A DNA stretch of 64,000 bases, taken from the NCBI GenBank assembly GCA_029204225.1, contig CM055095.1, positions 26,088,503 to 26,152,502 on the forward strand. Reading direction: 5' to 3'. Under the pieces are notes generated by a model. The model was given only the letters and a program-made list of their open reading frames with translations. It was not told the DNA's origin and did not search any database. The translations under genes were made by a program, and so were the position numbers. Position 1 is the first letter of the stretch; every line of letters begins with the position of its first letter. The DNA comes from Diphasiastrum complanatum. Its lineage: Eukaryota; Streptophyta; Lycopodiopsida; Lycopodiales; Lycopodiaceae. Below are positions 1-14,979 of the stretch, in pieces.

Positions 1-56
1 CTAATGCAAGCTAACCATCCAAAAAACACGCTACAAACTGAAAATTTGGCGTAGCT

Positions 57-768
57 CCCCGGCAACGACGCCAAAATTGTAGTGAGTTTCTTTCTTGCCT
101 AACCTCAATCCAAGATCTAATCAATCTAGCATCAAAGAGACAAAGTTAGTTGTCACGCGTAGATTCGTTCCCATGAGAGCGATAGTATAGTTCAGATTTC
201 AGCATGAATGGAAGATCCACATCTAACTCTAACATCCATTACTCTTTCTCTCTCCCCCTTTCTCCCTCATAAAAAGTATAATAACATGCAATCCTAATAA
301 CAATCAGATCCAACAATTAGCAAAATCCAAAATAAGCATGAGAGATGGAGGAAAAGTAATAGAGAGCAAGGACATTCATCAATCCATTTCACAAGAGAAC
401 TAATCTGCTTTATTGAAATGAGAAAATGAACATGTGGAGGAACTCGAGTTGGTCCCTTCTTATAGTAGAGAGGAGGACCCTGGCCTCTGAATCCTATTGG
501 TCCACTTCTGCCTCCCTAATTAATTCAAATTTAAAAAACAGTGGGAACCATCCAAATTGGAAGGAAACCAAACTTTATTCACTAACTTGACATTTAGGAC
601 CTGTGACATTAAAAGTCCCGCAAAAAGGCCTAAAGTCCTTTTATTGACTTTCCAATTAATCAAATAACTATGTGATCATCGGATTGGACTTACACACGCA
701 GGGTGCCAAATCTCTCTCACTTATTAACTAGGGTTATGGTTGCCTTGGGATCCGCAAACCCTCCAACA
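57..768 (-). mobile_element. 5' end of a Ty3/Gypsy element: PBS plus LTR
   Basis: Bases 57-73 read CCCCGGCAACGACGCCA, one mismatch from the 3' end of plant tRNA-Asp, so the minus strand carries an Asp-type primer binding site of the kind used by Athila/Tat Gypsy elements. Four bases further an LTR can start (plus-strand TG at 78). A matching CA with TGTTGGAGG on the minus strand lies at about 768, giving an LTR of about 690 bp. The element body would continue leftwards, outside the window. PBS and inner LTR edge are seen directly; the outer LTR edge at 768 is a guess from the TG/CA rule. No coding sequence of this element is in the window. Confidence 0.55.
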
Positions 769-888
769 AACCCTCTTGATCCAAATTTCCTCGAGATAGC
801 ATGGGAGATGCAATCAACACTTTCTAGATCTTGATTTTCATGAAAATTTTGAAACTATGGATGATAGATGCATCAAAAGCTTAGGTAG

Positions 889-1721
889 GCTCTGATACCA
901 TGTGAAAATTCACTCATGTGGGAATGTCCTAATGTGTGAAATTGATCTCGTAAGCTTGGCTCATGCACTATAGATCACCTATTGATTGAAATCCAAGATC
1001 AATGGCAATATCTAAGGCAAAAAGACCATTCTACATGCATTCATTCATTACCAAAAGGTGTTTCACACATGTGGAAGACTTCATGAAATAAAATAAGTCT
1101 CAAAAGGCTCCTCTCCTCGGCTAGAGAGAGAAAATACCACTTTTGGGCTCATCTAGAGAGAGAAGATAATACAAGCAAAATTGGCAAATCTCCAAATTGA
1201 CTCAAAAAACTCATAGATCTTTCATACATTAATGAAGGGAATGAAAGTACATATAGAAACTCGTGGAGATCCATGCTTGATTATTATTGGACCCCTTAAA
1301 CATAGCCTCTCTAATCCTATTGGATGTGTGATGCAACATCCCACAGTTTTGATGGGACCCTTCCAACACATCTCTCTCTTATGATTGGACCCTTTGACTT
1401 TTGCCACCACATAGGGTGCATCACTCATCAACTTGACATGTGTAAGCAACCTAACTAGCTCGTGTTACATCACAATTGAATTTTGGCCTAATCATGACAA
1501 AACATGTGTACTTGACCATTTGTCCTCTAAAGCCAAAATTGGCCCTATCACCTAGTGACACCAAGATGCTTGACTAGCAATCTTTATGATACCACCAAAC
1601 TCAACAATATAAACTATTTCTAACTATTTTACGCATGTGGGAACATGCTCCACACATGTGAAATGTACTAACAAACATAAAATCATAAAATTGCCAAGCT
1701 AGATTTTTGCCAATTTTTTCA
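889..1721 (-). mobile_element. Copia 5' LTR and primer binding site, minus strand
   Basis: Bases 889-900 (GCTCTGATACCA) are the 3' end of plant initiator tRNA-Met; on the minus strand this is the standard Copia PBS. An LTR follows at once, beginning TGTGAAAATTC at 901. Its far end is probably near 1721, where the text around AAGCTAGATTTTTGCC resembles the end of the outer Copia LTR described below (5659 and 15651). No gag is visible to the left: positions 769-888 look like untranslated leader and are cut by the Gypsy LTR. The short reading frames inside (for example 1222-1449) show no protein similarity that I recognise. Confidence 0.5.
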
Positions 1722-1935
1722 CGTAATTAAGTCAAATAAGGACTCAAGCTGACAATAGGTATCAACAATACTCAAGTACATCATAGAATGATTGGGAGGA
1801 TCTAGTATTGATATAGACCATTTCCATATTCTCCTCCCTATGGTATACCTAGTCATCCCACCTCTTGTGCCTAAACATACTCATACTCTCACAATATTTT
1901 CTTTTCCACTCCTAACACACTCTGTCGCCCCGCTC

Positions 1936-4826
<2,891 letters not shown>

Positions 4827-4958
4827 CAAAGGGGGGGCGGGTTTGAATGTTACACCCATGTCTAGTTACGAGGATTTGGAATAACCCCTTGACATGGGTA
4901 TTTAGGCCCTGTAATGTCGAGATTAATTACGCCTTGAAATTGCATTCAAGGCCAATTA
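4827..4958 (+). mobile_element. Gypsy polypurine tract and start of a 3' LTR
   Basis: A purine run AAAGGGGGGGCGGG (4828-4841) is followed by TGTTACACCC at 4848, the usual layout of a Ty3/Gypsy 3' LTR start. The putative LTR is cut at 4958 by the outer Copia insertion and would resume at 15657. Because the upstream pol is too worn to recognise, the family assignment rests on these two short signals only. Confidence 0.35.
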
Positions 4959-5659
4959 TGTGAAAGTACTGTACTTTAGGACCATAAATGGATCTACAAA
5001 AGATCCACAAGAGTGATTGGATGCTTGCTTAACAATCTATCAAAAAACTAGACACAAAAAAGTTGATCTAGATTGGCAATTTGACAAACAACAAGCATTA
5101 ACAATCAAAAGCATTGATAAACATTGAAATCCGATCTCACACGTGTGTACTACAGGCTATAGTACGGCCTTCAACCTGAGAAACAAGTAGAAATTGATTT
5201 GGTTTCATTTGGATCACAAAAACTCAATGTACATAGTGAACTAGCTTGAGATTGCCAATGAGCTCCAAAAATTTTCTTTTTTCTCACTATGGAGAGAGGG
5301 AATACATAGCAAATTCGACTTCCTTCTTGAAGTTAGGTGGATTTCCAGCATGTAATAAGGAAGTTAACTCACTCTCCTTGACCTAAAATGAAACCCTAGT
5401 CTATTTCCTAGAGTTATGCTTGGTAGGTAGCTAGTTGGTCAAATTTTCACCTTAAACTTAGGTGTAGGTCCTATAAAGTAGGGATGACCACCAAATAGAC
5501 ATGACAAACTCTCTTGACTTGACCTAACCTACATTAGGATGGGTTTCCCACGTGGCATCATGGCCTCACATGTGTGGGACCCACTTGTGTACACAATTTA
5601 CACTATTCTACATGGTTTTTGATCAAGCTAGATTTGCCAATTTTTGGCAATTCTTCACA
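4959..5659 (-). repeat. 3' LTR of the outer Copia (701 bp)
   Basis: Begins TGTGAAAGTACTG and ends TTCACA. It matches 14980-15651 throughout. It keeps 28 bases (around 5180-5212) that the right LTR has lost, plus a one-base difference near 5532. A handful of substitutions also separate them, for example GATCTCAC versus GAGCCCAC, so this insertion predates the nested one. Confidence 0.93.
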
Positions 5660-5790
5660 CTCCTCCTCAAATTTAGCTTGATCTATTTACAACTCTCTTG
5701 ATAGATCAATGAAAGCTTTTAGAAGTGTCTAAAAAATCCAGCTACAAAGAAGGAACTTTTGAGACTCCAATAGAGAATGATGTCCATGAA

Positions 5791-5795
5791 GGATC
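5791..5795. other. Target-site duplication GGATC, left copy
   Basis: Identical to 11954-11958; these five bases bracket the nested Copia and mark its exact insertion point inside the 3' tail of the outer element. Confidence 0.95.
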
Positions 5796-6477
5796 TGTTA
5801 AAAATTCACAATTCTAGCTTGACTAGTTTTGGTCATATGACTTGTAAATAGGTAGATGGTCATGATGTGGCTTGTCACACGTGCCAAATAGCATAGGATT
5901 ACATTCATAAGGATGTTCTCAAGTAGACCTAAGTGTTAGAACCTTTGGAATGAGTCCAAATTATGCTTAGATACAAGGGAGAAAAAATAGGAGCTATTTT
6001 TGGTAATTTTTGCATTGTTGAGGGATCTCCAAGATTCCAACCCTAAATTGGTAGGGATGAAAGATCCACCAAAATTAGCATTAGGGATAGGTTTAGGGCT
6101 ACTCATACCTGTCCAAAACCGTGATGGATCATGTATATATAGGTGATGATATCTCACCAAAATCAATCAAGCAATTTCATGTTTTTTCTCTCATAATGGT
6201 GCAATTGCTCTCTATGTTCATAATTGTTTGAGTACTTGTGATTACTAATGATTATAGGATTGAATGTAGGTCTGGTGTACAGTACTCAGACTGTGGGAGG
6301 TCGTACTTTCACACGTGTGAAGCCTTCTTCAAGGATTTGGGCCATTTAGTGAGGTTCAAGCATAGATTTTTGATGGATTTTGATGGTTCAACTTGTGCTA
6401 ATCTTATGAAATCATAATCTATTGTTTTCCTCATCATTTCAAGTGTTTTAGGATCCTTATTTGCTATAATTTTTACA
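5796..6477 (+). repeat. 5' LTR of the nested Copia (682 bp)
   Basis: Starts TGTTAAAAATTC and ends TTTTTACA, immediately followed by the PBS. Carries the promoter of the element; a TATA-like TATATATAG lies at about 6134-6142. Confidence 0.97.
6134..6142 (+). promoter_or_regulatory. Likely TATA box of the nested Copia 5' LTR
   Basis: TATATATAG within ATGTATATATAGGTG, about 340 bp from the 3' end of the LTR; the same motif is kept in the 3' LTR at about 11610. The role is inferred from position and sequence. Confidence 0.5.
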
Positions 6478-6490
6478 TGGTATCAGAGCC
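6478..6490 (+). other. Primer binding site, tRNA-iMet
   Basis: TGGTATCAGAGCC directly after the 5' LTR is complementary to the 3' end of plant initiator tRNA-Met, the usual Copia primer. Confidence 0.93.
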
Positions 6491-7288
6491 TAAAGTTTGA
6501 AATGAGCTAAATCCTTGGTTTGCATTCAATTTGATCACATTTTTTGATCTAAATCTTGTGTAGATTGGATCTTAGCAACTAGTATTGATTCTAGAACTCA
6601 AAGTGAGTCAAATACATTGGAGATTGGTGTTGTGTGACTTCATTTGCAGGTGTTTAGGTGTCTAAAACCAGAGGCAAAGTTGAATTCAATTCACATTACC
6701 AAGATAGCAAGTTTTGCTTGCTCCAAGCATTGATTTCTAAGCGAGTTTTGGAGGTGATTTCATAGAGAAGGCTTTCTAGCATTCAAGGAGAGGGAAGATC
6801 AGAGTTTTGGGGACTCTTCAAGGCTGTTCTAAGGTGTAGTAGGCACCTCCTAAAGTGATTTAGGTTCAGTCCAACCATTGCTTGACTTATGCACCAAATT
6901 AGATCAATTTTTCATCAATTTTGATCATTTTTTGCTTGTGATTGGATAGTAGATTGTGTTGCATCCTCATTAAGTTCCATTTAGATCTTTTACAAGTGAT
7001 TTTGGAAGTATATTAGGTTGCTGAAATTCACTCTTGATCAGATCATTTGGAAGCTTTAATGTTCTTTATAGAAAGAGGGGCAATTCTACTAGTATTGTCT
7101 ACTTCAATCAAGCAAGTGCATTGTTTCTAGTATTCTATGATTTGATTTTGTTAGAGATCATTCTTAGATCTTTATAGGAAGTCTATTACCGATATTTTCA
7201 GGTCCCTAAGAAGTGGGATAAGGTAGACCTTCAATCAAATCAATAGAAGTAACCTTCATTTGTGTCAAGTCCTTGATTAGGAGACTAG
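6491..7288 (+). other. Leader of the nested Copia
   Basis: About 800 bp of untranslated sequence between PBS and gag ATG, without a significant reading frame; expected to hold packaging and dimerisation signals, none of which can be identified by eye. Confidence 0.6.
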
Positions 7289-10200
7289 ATGGCATCTATA
7301 AATGCATATCTTTTGGATACTAATGAAAGGCTCAACAAAACTAACTATTCCATATGGAAAGTTAGAATGGAATCTATCATGATCATGCAAGATCTGATGG
7401 AAATTGTAAATGGTAAGGAGGGTGAACCTATTCATCCTCAAGAAAAAGCCAAATACATCAAGAGGTGCAATGTTGCACTACATTGCATAAAAATGAATGT
7501 TGCAAATGAACTCTTAAGAGAGGTAGGAGATTGCACTTCAGCTCAAGATGCTTGGGAGACTTTTCAAAAGGTCTATGAATCCAAGAACCAAACTAGAATG
7601 TTAGCTTTGAAGAATCAAATCTATAGAAGCTATCAAAAGAAAGGAGAGAGTGCACATACTTTTGTCCTAAGAGTAAAGGAATTGAACAAAGAGCTAGCCT
7701 TTATAGGTGACCCTATCAAGGATGAAGAGCTTGTTCAACTCATATTGAATGGACTAAGCTTTGAATTTGACAATTTGGTTCAGGGATATGCAATTATGGG
7801 TAAGCTACCCATACTTGAAGAACTCCAAGGCACACTCATGGCCGAGGAATCAAGAAGGAGCCAAATGCAAGAGAGGATGGATAGGCTTTCCATCCGAGGT
7901 GGAGATGACCAAGCTCTCTTCACCAAAGGCAAAGGCAAGTCCAAAGGCAAAGGATCAACATTCAAGAAGTCTACAAAGCTTGAGGATCAAGAAGGACCCC
8001 CAAAGGCATCTCCATCAACCACCAAAGTCAAGAAGGACAAATCAAAGGTGAAGTGCTACTATTGTAGCAAGATGGGGCATTATGCCTCGGAATGCTTCAA
8101 GAGGAAGCAAGATCAAAGCCAAGCCAACATGAGCAAAGAGGAGGAGGAGGAGAGTTCACATGAGGACTCTCTTATGATGTCCATATTTTCTTCAACAAGC
8201 TTCAAAGGAGAAGATCCTTGGTGGATTGACTCGGGTGCTAGTTCACACATGACTAGTAAAAGGGAGTTTTTCTCTTCTCTCTTATCTTATGATGGACCTA
8301 TAAAGTCTATCTATACAGCAAATGATGAAGCTTGTAAAATTGAAGGAGTTGGTAGCATTCCCCTTTGCTTAGGATCTTCCAAAAAGATCAACATAGAAGG
8401 TGTTTTGTACATTCCTACAATAACAAAGAATCTACTAAGTAATGGCCAAATGGTAGACAATGGTTTCAATGTTGACTTTGCTTCAAATGAATGTTTCATC
8501 AAGAAGAAGGGTAAGATAGTTGCTAAGGGCACTAGACTTGGCAAACTTTATAAGCTGGATGCGTTTGTGGATACTAATGTTGTCATGTTGGCCGAGAAGA
8601 GCAAGATATCTACCTTTACTTTATGGCACAAAAGACTTGGACATGTCAACTCGGGTTCCATGGAGGCTATGATCAAGGAGGAGTATGCTTTAGGCCTACC
8701 AAGGTCTATTGGGAAGGAAGGCAAGGTTTGTGAAGCTTGTGCCTTATCCAAGGCACATAAGAAGGTGTTTCCTAACTCCATCACAAAGTCATCTCATCCT
8801 CTTGAACTCATACACTCGGATGTGCACATTGCTAGCACCAAATCTAATGGAGGTTCATCCATGTTTTTAACCTTCATTGATGACTACTCAAGATATTGTT
8901 GGGTGTTCTTACTTTCCTTCAAGTCTCAAGTATTTGATACTTTTGTAAAGTTCAAGTTGTTTGTGGAAAAGCATCATAATCATAGCATCAAGATTCTTAG
9001 AAGTGACAATGGTGGAGAATTCATCTCCAATGAGTTCAAGGCCTTTTGTGAGGAGGAAGGGATCAAGAAAGAGACTTCTTGTCCTTACACTCCTCAACAA
9101 AATGGAGTTGCTGAAAGAAGGAATAGAACATTATGTGAATGTTCTAAGGCTTTAATATTAGATGCTTGTTTGCCCAAATCCTTTTGGGGTGAGTCTCTTG
9201 TATGTGCAAACTACTTGATGAATATGGTGTCTTGCAAAGCAATTGAAGGCAAAACTCCTTATGAGATGTTGTATGGAAAGAAACCCAATCTTAATCACTT
9301 GAAAGTTTTTGGGTGTATATGCTATGTGCATGTGCCATTGGAAACAAGAACCAAGGAGGATCCATCTTCCACAAGAGGGATCATGCTTGGATATGCAAGC
9401 TCAAGCAAGGGCTACAAACTCTATCTCCCATCCTTGAACAAATTTGTTGTTTCAAGGGATGTCATCTTTGATGAACATCATATGCATATGCTTGAAGAAG
9501 GCTCAAGTGCTCCAACAATCAAGAAGAAGATGGCCGAGGAGCAAGATCTTGGTTTTGAGGAGGAGCTCATGGAGGAGCAAGCACCAAACCCACCTATCAC
9601 ACCAAGGAGATCTTCAAGGGCAAAAGTGGAGCCATCAAGGCTCACATATCAAGGCAAAGGACAGCAAGTTGAGGGTATCTCATCCACTTCTTATGCTTTA
9701 TCTAGTTTTGAAGAACCGTCTAATGTTGAAGATGCATTGAACTCCAAAGAATGGTATAAAGCTATGTTGGATGAGTATGATGCCTTGATTGAGAATGAAA
9801 CTTGGTTGCTTGTTAAGAGACCTCAAAGGAATGTAATAGGATGCAAGTGGGTCTTCAAGCTTAAGGTGAATGCAAATGGGAGTGTTAACAAACATAAAGC
9901 AAGATTAGTTGCAAAAGGTTATGCTTAAGAGAGAGGGATAGACTATGAGGAAACTTTTGCACCTGTGGCCAAGATGGTCACAATAAGACTAATCATTGCA
10001 CTTGCATCACATTTTGGATGGATTCTATGTCAAATGGATGTCTCTAATGCTTTCTTGAATGGTTTTTTGGAAGAGGATATCTATATGGAGCAGCCACAAG
10101 GGTTCATCAAGCATGGAATGGAGAACAAAGTATGCCATCTCCAAAGAAGCATCTATGGCTTGAAGCAAGCCTCGAGATCTTGGAATTCAAGACTACATAG

Positions 10201-11257
10201 CTATCTTATTTCACTTTCTTTTGTTCAAAGTGAATATGATCCCACTCTTTACATTAAGTTTGATGATGTTGGTATTGTACTTTTACTCATTTATGTAGAT
10301 GACATCATCATTAGTGGAAATAGTGTTGATGGTATTGAAAAAATCAAGATAGATCTATCCTTAGAGTTCAAAATGGTAGATCTAGGGTGTCTTCACTTCA
10401 TCTTAGGCATAGAAGTACTTAGAGGGTCTGATTTTATCTTTATAAGTCAAGTAAACTATGTTCAAAGTCTTTTGAAGAAGTTTAAGATGGAAGTATGCAA
10501 AAGTGTTGACACACCAATGGAGCAAGATGTAAAAGTGCCAAATGAAGATGATGAAAGATCCTTCATGGACATCACTTTGTTTAGGCAACTTATAGGTTCA
10601 TTAATGTGGATCACTATAACTAGACCAGATCTTAGCTTTAGTGTATGTAGGTTGAGCCAATCCATGCAAAAGCCATTGAATATCCATTGGAAAAAGGCTA
10701 AGAGGATTCTAAGATACATCTCGGGTACATTGGATTTTGGGATTCTATATAGAGGAGATGTGATTAACCTTCATGCATTTAGTGATTCAGATTTTGCAGG
10801 GGACAAGAGGGATAGGAAATCAACAAGTGCCTATTCAACTTTCATAGGAGAAGGTGTGGTTTCATGGCTTTCAAAAAAGCAAGAAACTATATCTCTATCT
10901 TCAACCGAGGCCGAGTACAAAGCTTTGACAACCACTACAAAGGAGGTACTTTGGATCAAGAGATTATTGGTGGAACTAAAGATCATGGATTCAGAGGAGG
11001 CACCAATCATCTACAATGACAATATATCAGCCCAACACCTTGCATCTAACCCAATCTTCCATGCAAGATCTAAGCACATTGAGATATGCCATCACTTTGT
11101 GAGAGAAATGGTGCAAGCCAAGGAGATTGCTTTGGAGCATGTTCCAAGCAATGAATGTGTAGCTGATCTACTTACTAAACCACTTCAAAAGACACCTTTT
11201 ATGAAGTTCAGATCATCACTTGGAGTGATTAGTAAAGCAATGATTGAACCAAGCTAG
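7289..11257 (+). pseudogene. Copia gag-pol polyprotein, one in-frame stop
   Basis: One frame of 1,323 codons runs from ATG 7289 to TAG 11255-11257, interrupted only by TAA at 9926-9928. It splits into pieces of 879 and about 440 codons that are in the same frame. Domains in order: gag of the UBN2/Retrotran_gag_2 type (about 1-230); zinc knuckle CYYCSKMGHYASEC from about residue 256; aspartic protease motif WWIDSGASSHMT near 313; integrase zinc finger (LWHKRLGH, later CEACALSK) and catalytic core (IDDYSR, DNGGEF, TPQQNGVAERRNR); reverse transcriptase (KHKARLVAKGYA just before the stop; YVDD box near residue 1003); RNase H (SDSDFAGDKRDRKST). The stop sits inside the conserved reverse transcriptase N-terminal motif where Gln is usual, so a single CAA-to-TAA transition explains it. 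The stop is positioned in mid-pol, so natural readthrough is unlikely. Confidence 0.96.
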
Positions 11258-11271
11258 ATAGTGAGGAGGAG

Positions 11272-11953
11272 TGTTAAAAATTCACAATTCTAGCTTGACT
11301 AGTTTTGGTCATATGACTTGTAAATAGGTAGATGGTCATGATGTGGCTTGTCACACGTGCCAAATAGCATAGGATTCCATTCATAAGGATGTTCTCAAGT
11401 AGACCTAAGTGTTAGAACCTTTGGAATGAGTCCAAATTATGCTTAGATACAAGGGAGAAAAAATAGGAGCTATTTTTGGTAATTTTTGCATTGTTGAGGG
11501 ATCTCCAAGATTCCAACCCTAAATTGGTAGGGATGAAAGATCCACCAAAATTAGCATTAGGGATAGGTTTAGGGCTACTCATACCTGCCCAAAACCGTGA
11601 TGGATCATGTATATATAGGTGATGATATCTCACCAAAATCAATTAAGCAATTTCATGTTTTTTCTCTCATAATGGTGCAATTGCTCTCTATGTTCATAAT
11701 TGTTTGAGTACTTGTGATTACTAATGATTATAGGATTGAATGTAGGTCTGGTGTACAGTACTCAGACTGTGGGAGGCCGTACTTTCACACGTGTGAAGCC
11801 TTCTTCAAGGATTTGGGCCATTTAGTGAGGTTCAAGCATAGATTTTTGATGGATTTTGATGGTTCAACTTGTGCTAATCTTATGAAATCATAATCTATTG
11901 TTTTCCTCATCATTTCAAGTGTTTTAGGATCCTTATTTGCTGTAATTTCTACA
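11272..11953 (+). repeat. 3' LTR of the nested Copia (682 bp)
   Basis: Same length as the 5' LTR and about 99% identical to it; ends TTTCTACA followed by GGATC. Confidence 0.97.
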
Positions 11954-12032
11954 GGATCTTTCACCACCTCTTAGAGGATCCTTTACAAGATGTTCCATAA
12001 ATGTGTCTATATACATGTAGCACACTTCAAAA

Positions 12033-12514
12033 CTAAACATCATGCCAAGCCATGGATTCCAAGGCATTTTGTGCACTTGAAGATACATCAATCAAAATAT
12101 TAAGTGCATAAATAATGTTGCCAAAGACAACTTGCCTTGCTTGATCCATATGATTGAGCCTTGATGGCTCCATCTTGATACTCAAGGTTCTTCTTGGAGT
12201 CCTCGGGTCTTGAGCTTGCTCCTCCACTTGACTTGACTCCAAACCATCAATGAATTGAATAAGGTGTTGATCCAAATGTGCTTCTTCAAGTTTACAAATC
12301 TTCCACTCTTGAAAGATCACATTTCCACCATTGACAAATTCTTTGGCTGAAAACAAGTAGATTCTACAATCTCTACTTGAAGAGCAAAACAGTACCATTA
12401 TTCCTATCATTGAAATAGGATAATCTTTGGTCCTTGCATTGGAATGATCATGCACAAAGCATGTGGACACAAAGATTTCCAAAGCAAATGATGTTTCATC
12501 TTTTATGACTCTAT
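12033..12514 (-). pseudogene. Outer Copia: remnant of integrase C-terminal region and linker
   Basis: The minus-strand frame 12033-12518 resembles the stretch between the integrase core and reverse transcriptase. Recognisable pieces are FVHDHSNARTKDYP (like FVHVP..TRTK.DP), SSRDCRIYLFSAKEFV (like SS..GYK.Y.P), and PRTPRRTLSIKMEPSRLNH followed by ALNILIDVSSSAQNALES, which parallels PRRSSRAKVEPSRLTYQ... and FEEPSNVEDALNS of the nested element. The integrase core and everything after the first reverse transcriptase residues are missing. Confidence 0.7.
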
Positions 12515-14179
12515 TCAAAAATAGTTATCCAATGAAATTGCTTTATCAACAACAAATGTAGATTTCAAAACATCCCATTTCATTGTCTTGTCATACAAAG
12601 TAATAAACACCATGGATCTTAAAGATAAGAAACAAGTCACCTCATGTCTACTACTACTTTCCAAAAAGTATTCAAAGATAGTAGACTCTCCAATGCTCAC
12701 CACCCTTGCAAGATGCACACTTGAATGGACAATTAGCATGCAATTTGATGACTCGGCCATTGTCATTGAGGACTCCCTTGGAACTCTCATGCTTTGAGGC
12801 TGATCCTCAAGATCTTCCTCCTTTTGATGCTCCTCCTCAATGCAAGCAAGATCACACTTTGCCAAGATCTCCTCTTGAGTGATCTCCTCCTTTGCCAAGC
12901 TCATTCTTTCAAAAGCAACACTAGCTTCCAACTTAAACAATCTTCCATGTTTAAATTCCTTTGCAATGCAAACATCATTCTTCAAGATGAAGCAAACACC
13001 ATGCTTAAAGTGGACATCCAAACCACTTTCTAAGAGTAGACCAACACTAAGCATATTCTTGGTGATTGATGGTACATAAAGGACATTTTCTAGATCCATG
13101 CATTTTGAGGATTCTAGACACAAAGAGATGGTGCCAACACCATCTATCCTACACTCTTCATCATTTGCAGTAAAGACAAACTTTTTAGCATCATTGAATG
13201 AGTGTAAGGTTGAGAAAAAGTCCTTTTCACAAGACATGTGGGAGCTAGCCCCACTGTCAATCCACCAATTGTTTCTTGAATTGCTATTGCTTGTTGGTGA
13301 GGATGTAGATGCCATCAAGAATACATCTACTTCATGCTCCTCCTCCTCTTTTGCAAGGTTTCCTTGTTTGTCCTCCTCCACTTGTGCTCTTAGCCTCTTG
13401 TAGCATTTAGATGCATAATGCCCCTTCTTTCCACAAAAGAAGCATTTTTGCTTTGACTTGTCCTTTGAGCTTGATGCATCATCCTCTTCTTTGGCCTCCT
13501 TTGGATGCTTCTTCTTTCCATTGGTCTTCTTTTTGCCCTTGAATGAGAAATTGGCTTTCTCATCACCATCCTGCAAAGACAAGGAACTCATCCTAGATTT
13601 TGAATGGAGCATCCTACACTCTTCAGCCACTAATACACTGTGAAGTTTTTCTATAGTTGGCAAAGTGTCTTGGATGGCAAAACTTTGGACCAAATTTGCA
13701 AAGTCATCTCCTAGACCATTAAGGACAATTTGTACAAGCTCTCCATCATGAATCTTCTCTCCAATGGAAGCCAACTCCCTATTTAGAGACTTGATTCTGA
13801 GTACATAATCATGTGCACTCTCCTCACTTCTCCTCATGCTTTGCAAAATGTGATTTCTAAGCATAAGAACTCTAGAAGTGTTGCTAGACTCATAGATTGA
13901 TTTTAAAGACTCCCAAGCCTCTTTAGCATTAGTACAAGCTGATACTTCTCTCAAAAAATCATTGCTCACATTCATCTTCACACAATGAAGTGCAAGCCTA
14001 GATCTCTTCTTGTATCTAGCTAACTCCTGTGCACCTAGAGGTTCATCTTCATCTTCAATCAAGAACTCATAAAGGTCTTGGAGCACCAATAGTGACTCCA
14101 TTCTAACCTTCCAAATAGCATAATTTGTAGAATTCAACCTCTCACTAGCTTCTAGAAGGTATGCTCCAGCAGATCCCAT
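12515..14179 (-). pseudogene. Outer Copia gag-protease open frame
   Basis: An open frame of about 554 codons on the minus strand, best started at ATG 14179 (MGSAGAYLLEAS), which aligns with the gag start of the nested element (MASINAYLLDTN). Gag covers about the first 220 residues, followed by a Lys-rich linker, a zinc knuckle CFFCGKKGHYASKC and the protease motif NNWWIDSGASSHMS. The typical post-protease text ENVLYVPSITKNMLS is present. After about residue 430 the frame leaves the Copia pattern (no GAG-pre-integrase HHCC motif), marking the deletion that removed integrase. Gag and protease alone remain open, so a truncated product is conceivable; classed as a broken element gene. Confidence 0.85.
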
Positions 14180-14979
14180 CTTACTAGTGACTTCTACAAA
14201 CAAGAAATAGATTTGATTGACTTGAAACTCACAAAGGTTTCACACTTGCAGTGTTTCACTCAAATTTGATTTCTAATCCAACAAATGGACTTAAATCACA
14301 GTTCTATCACTCACAAAGCTGGAATGAAGATAAGATGAAGTGAAAACTACTTTCAAACAAATCTTGCCAAGAAATGGATTTGATTGTCTCTAGAAACTCA
14401 CTAAGGTCTCTCTCTTGTAGTTTTTCACTCAAATTAGATTTCTAGTCCAACAAATGGACTTATAATCTCAGTTCTAGCACTCTCTCACAAAGTTGGAATG
14501 AAGATAAGATGATGTGAAATCTACTTACAATCAAATCTTGCCAAATTTGGCTATTTTTGGACAAAAAAATGACTTAATCTCTTTCTTCCTTCTTGGTGTA
14601 CTTTCAAGACCTGTTTTTAACCTTAATAGGACTTGAACTCAGCCTAGATTAATTAGATTCCATGAAACAAATTCAAATCTAATCAATGGCAAATGATCTT
14701 GGTAGATTATCCTAGGATCTCCACCAAAAATTACACCAATAGCGCACAAATTGAATTTTTTTGGATCAAATGAATACCATGCATTAAATGCAGGTTCAGA
14801 GGTGTCCACACATGTGGACAGTACGGATTTGGACCCCTACCAAGTTTGGGATCAAATCTCCTCACCAAAATCAAGATTCTAGCTTGCCCTCTCAATACTA
14901 GCTTTTAGCACCAAAACTTGCTAAAAATGGATTTGCATTAGATCAATGGCTTATGCTCTTGTACTTGGATTTGATACCA
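14180..14979 (-). other. Leader of the outer Copia with PBS
   Basis: Non-coding sequence between gag and the right LTR. Two diverged direct copies of about 170 bp are visible: around 14210-14350 and 14385-14545 share GATTTCTA.TCCAACAAATGGACTTA and GGAATGAAGATAAGATGA. The PBS complement is 14968-14979. Confidence 0.6.

Larger units (their letters stand above)
5796..11953 (+). mobile_element. Nested Copia (Ty1) retrotransposon, nearly intact
   Basis: Full-length 6158-bp element: two 682-bp LTRs, PBS, a gag-pol frame in Copia order (gag, protease, integrase, reverse transcriptase, RNase H), a polypurine tract (GTGAGGAGGAG, 11261-11271) and a perfect GGATC target duplication. By eye the LTRs differ at about six of 682 positions (e.g. 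ATTACATTC/ATTCCATTC, GAGGTCG/GAGGCCG), five of them transitions. That points to recent insertion followed by cytosine deamination. It is inserted into the outer Copia in the opposite orientation. Everything needed in cis is present; the only obvious coding lesion is one in-frame stop. Confidence 0.97.

Noticed and set aside
57-73. tRNA-Asp 3' end, possible tRNA gene
   Set aside because: Only the last 17 bases match; no anticodon or D-arm upstream. It is the primer binding site of a Gypsy element on the other strand.
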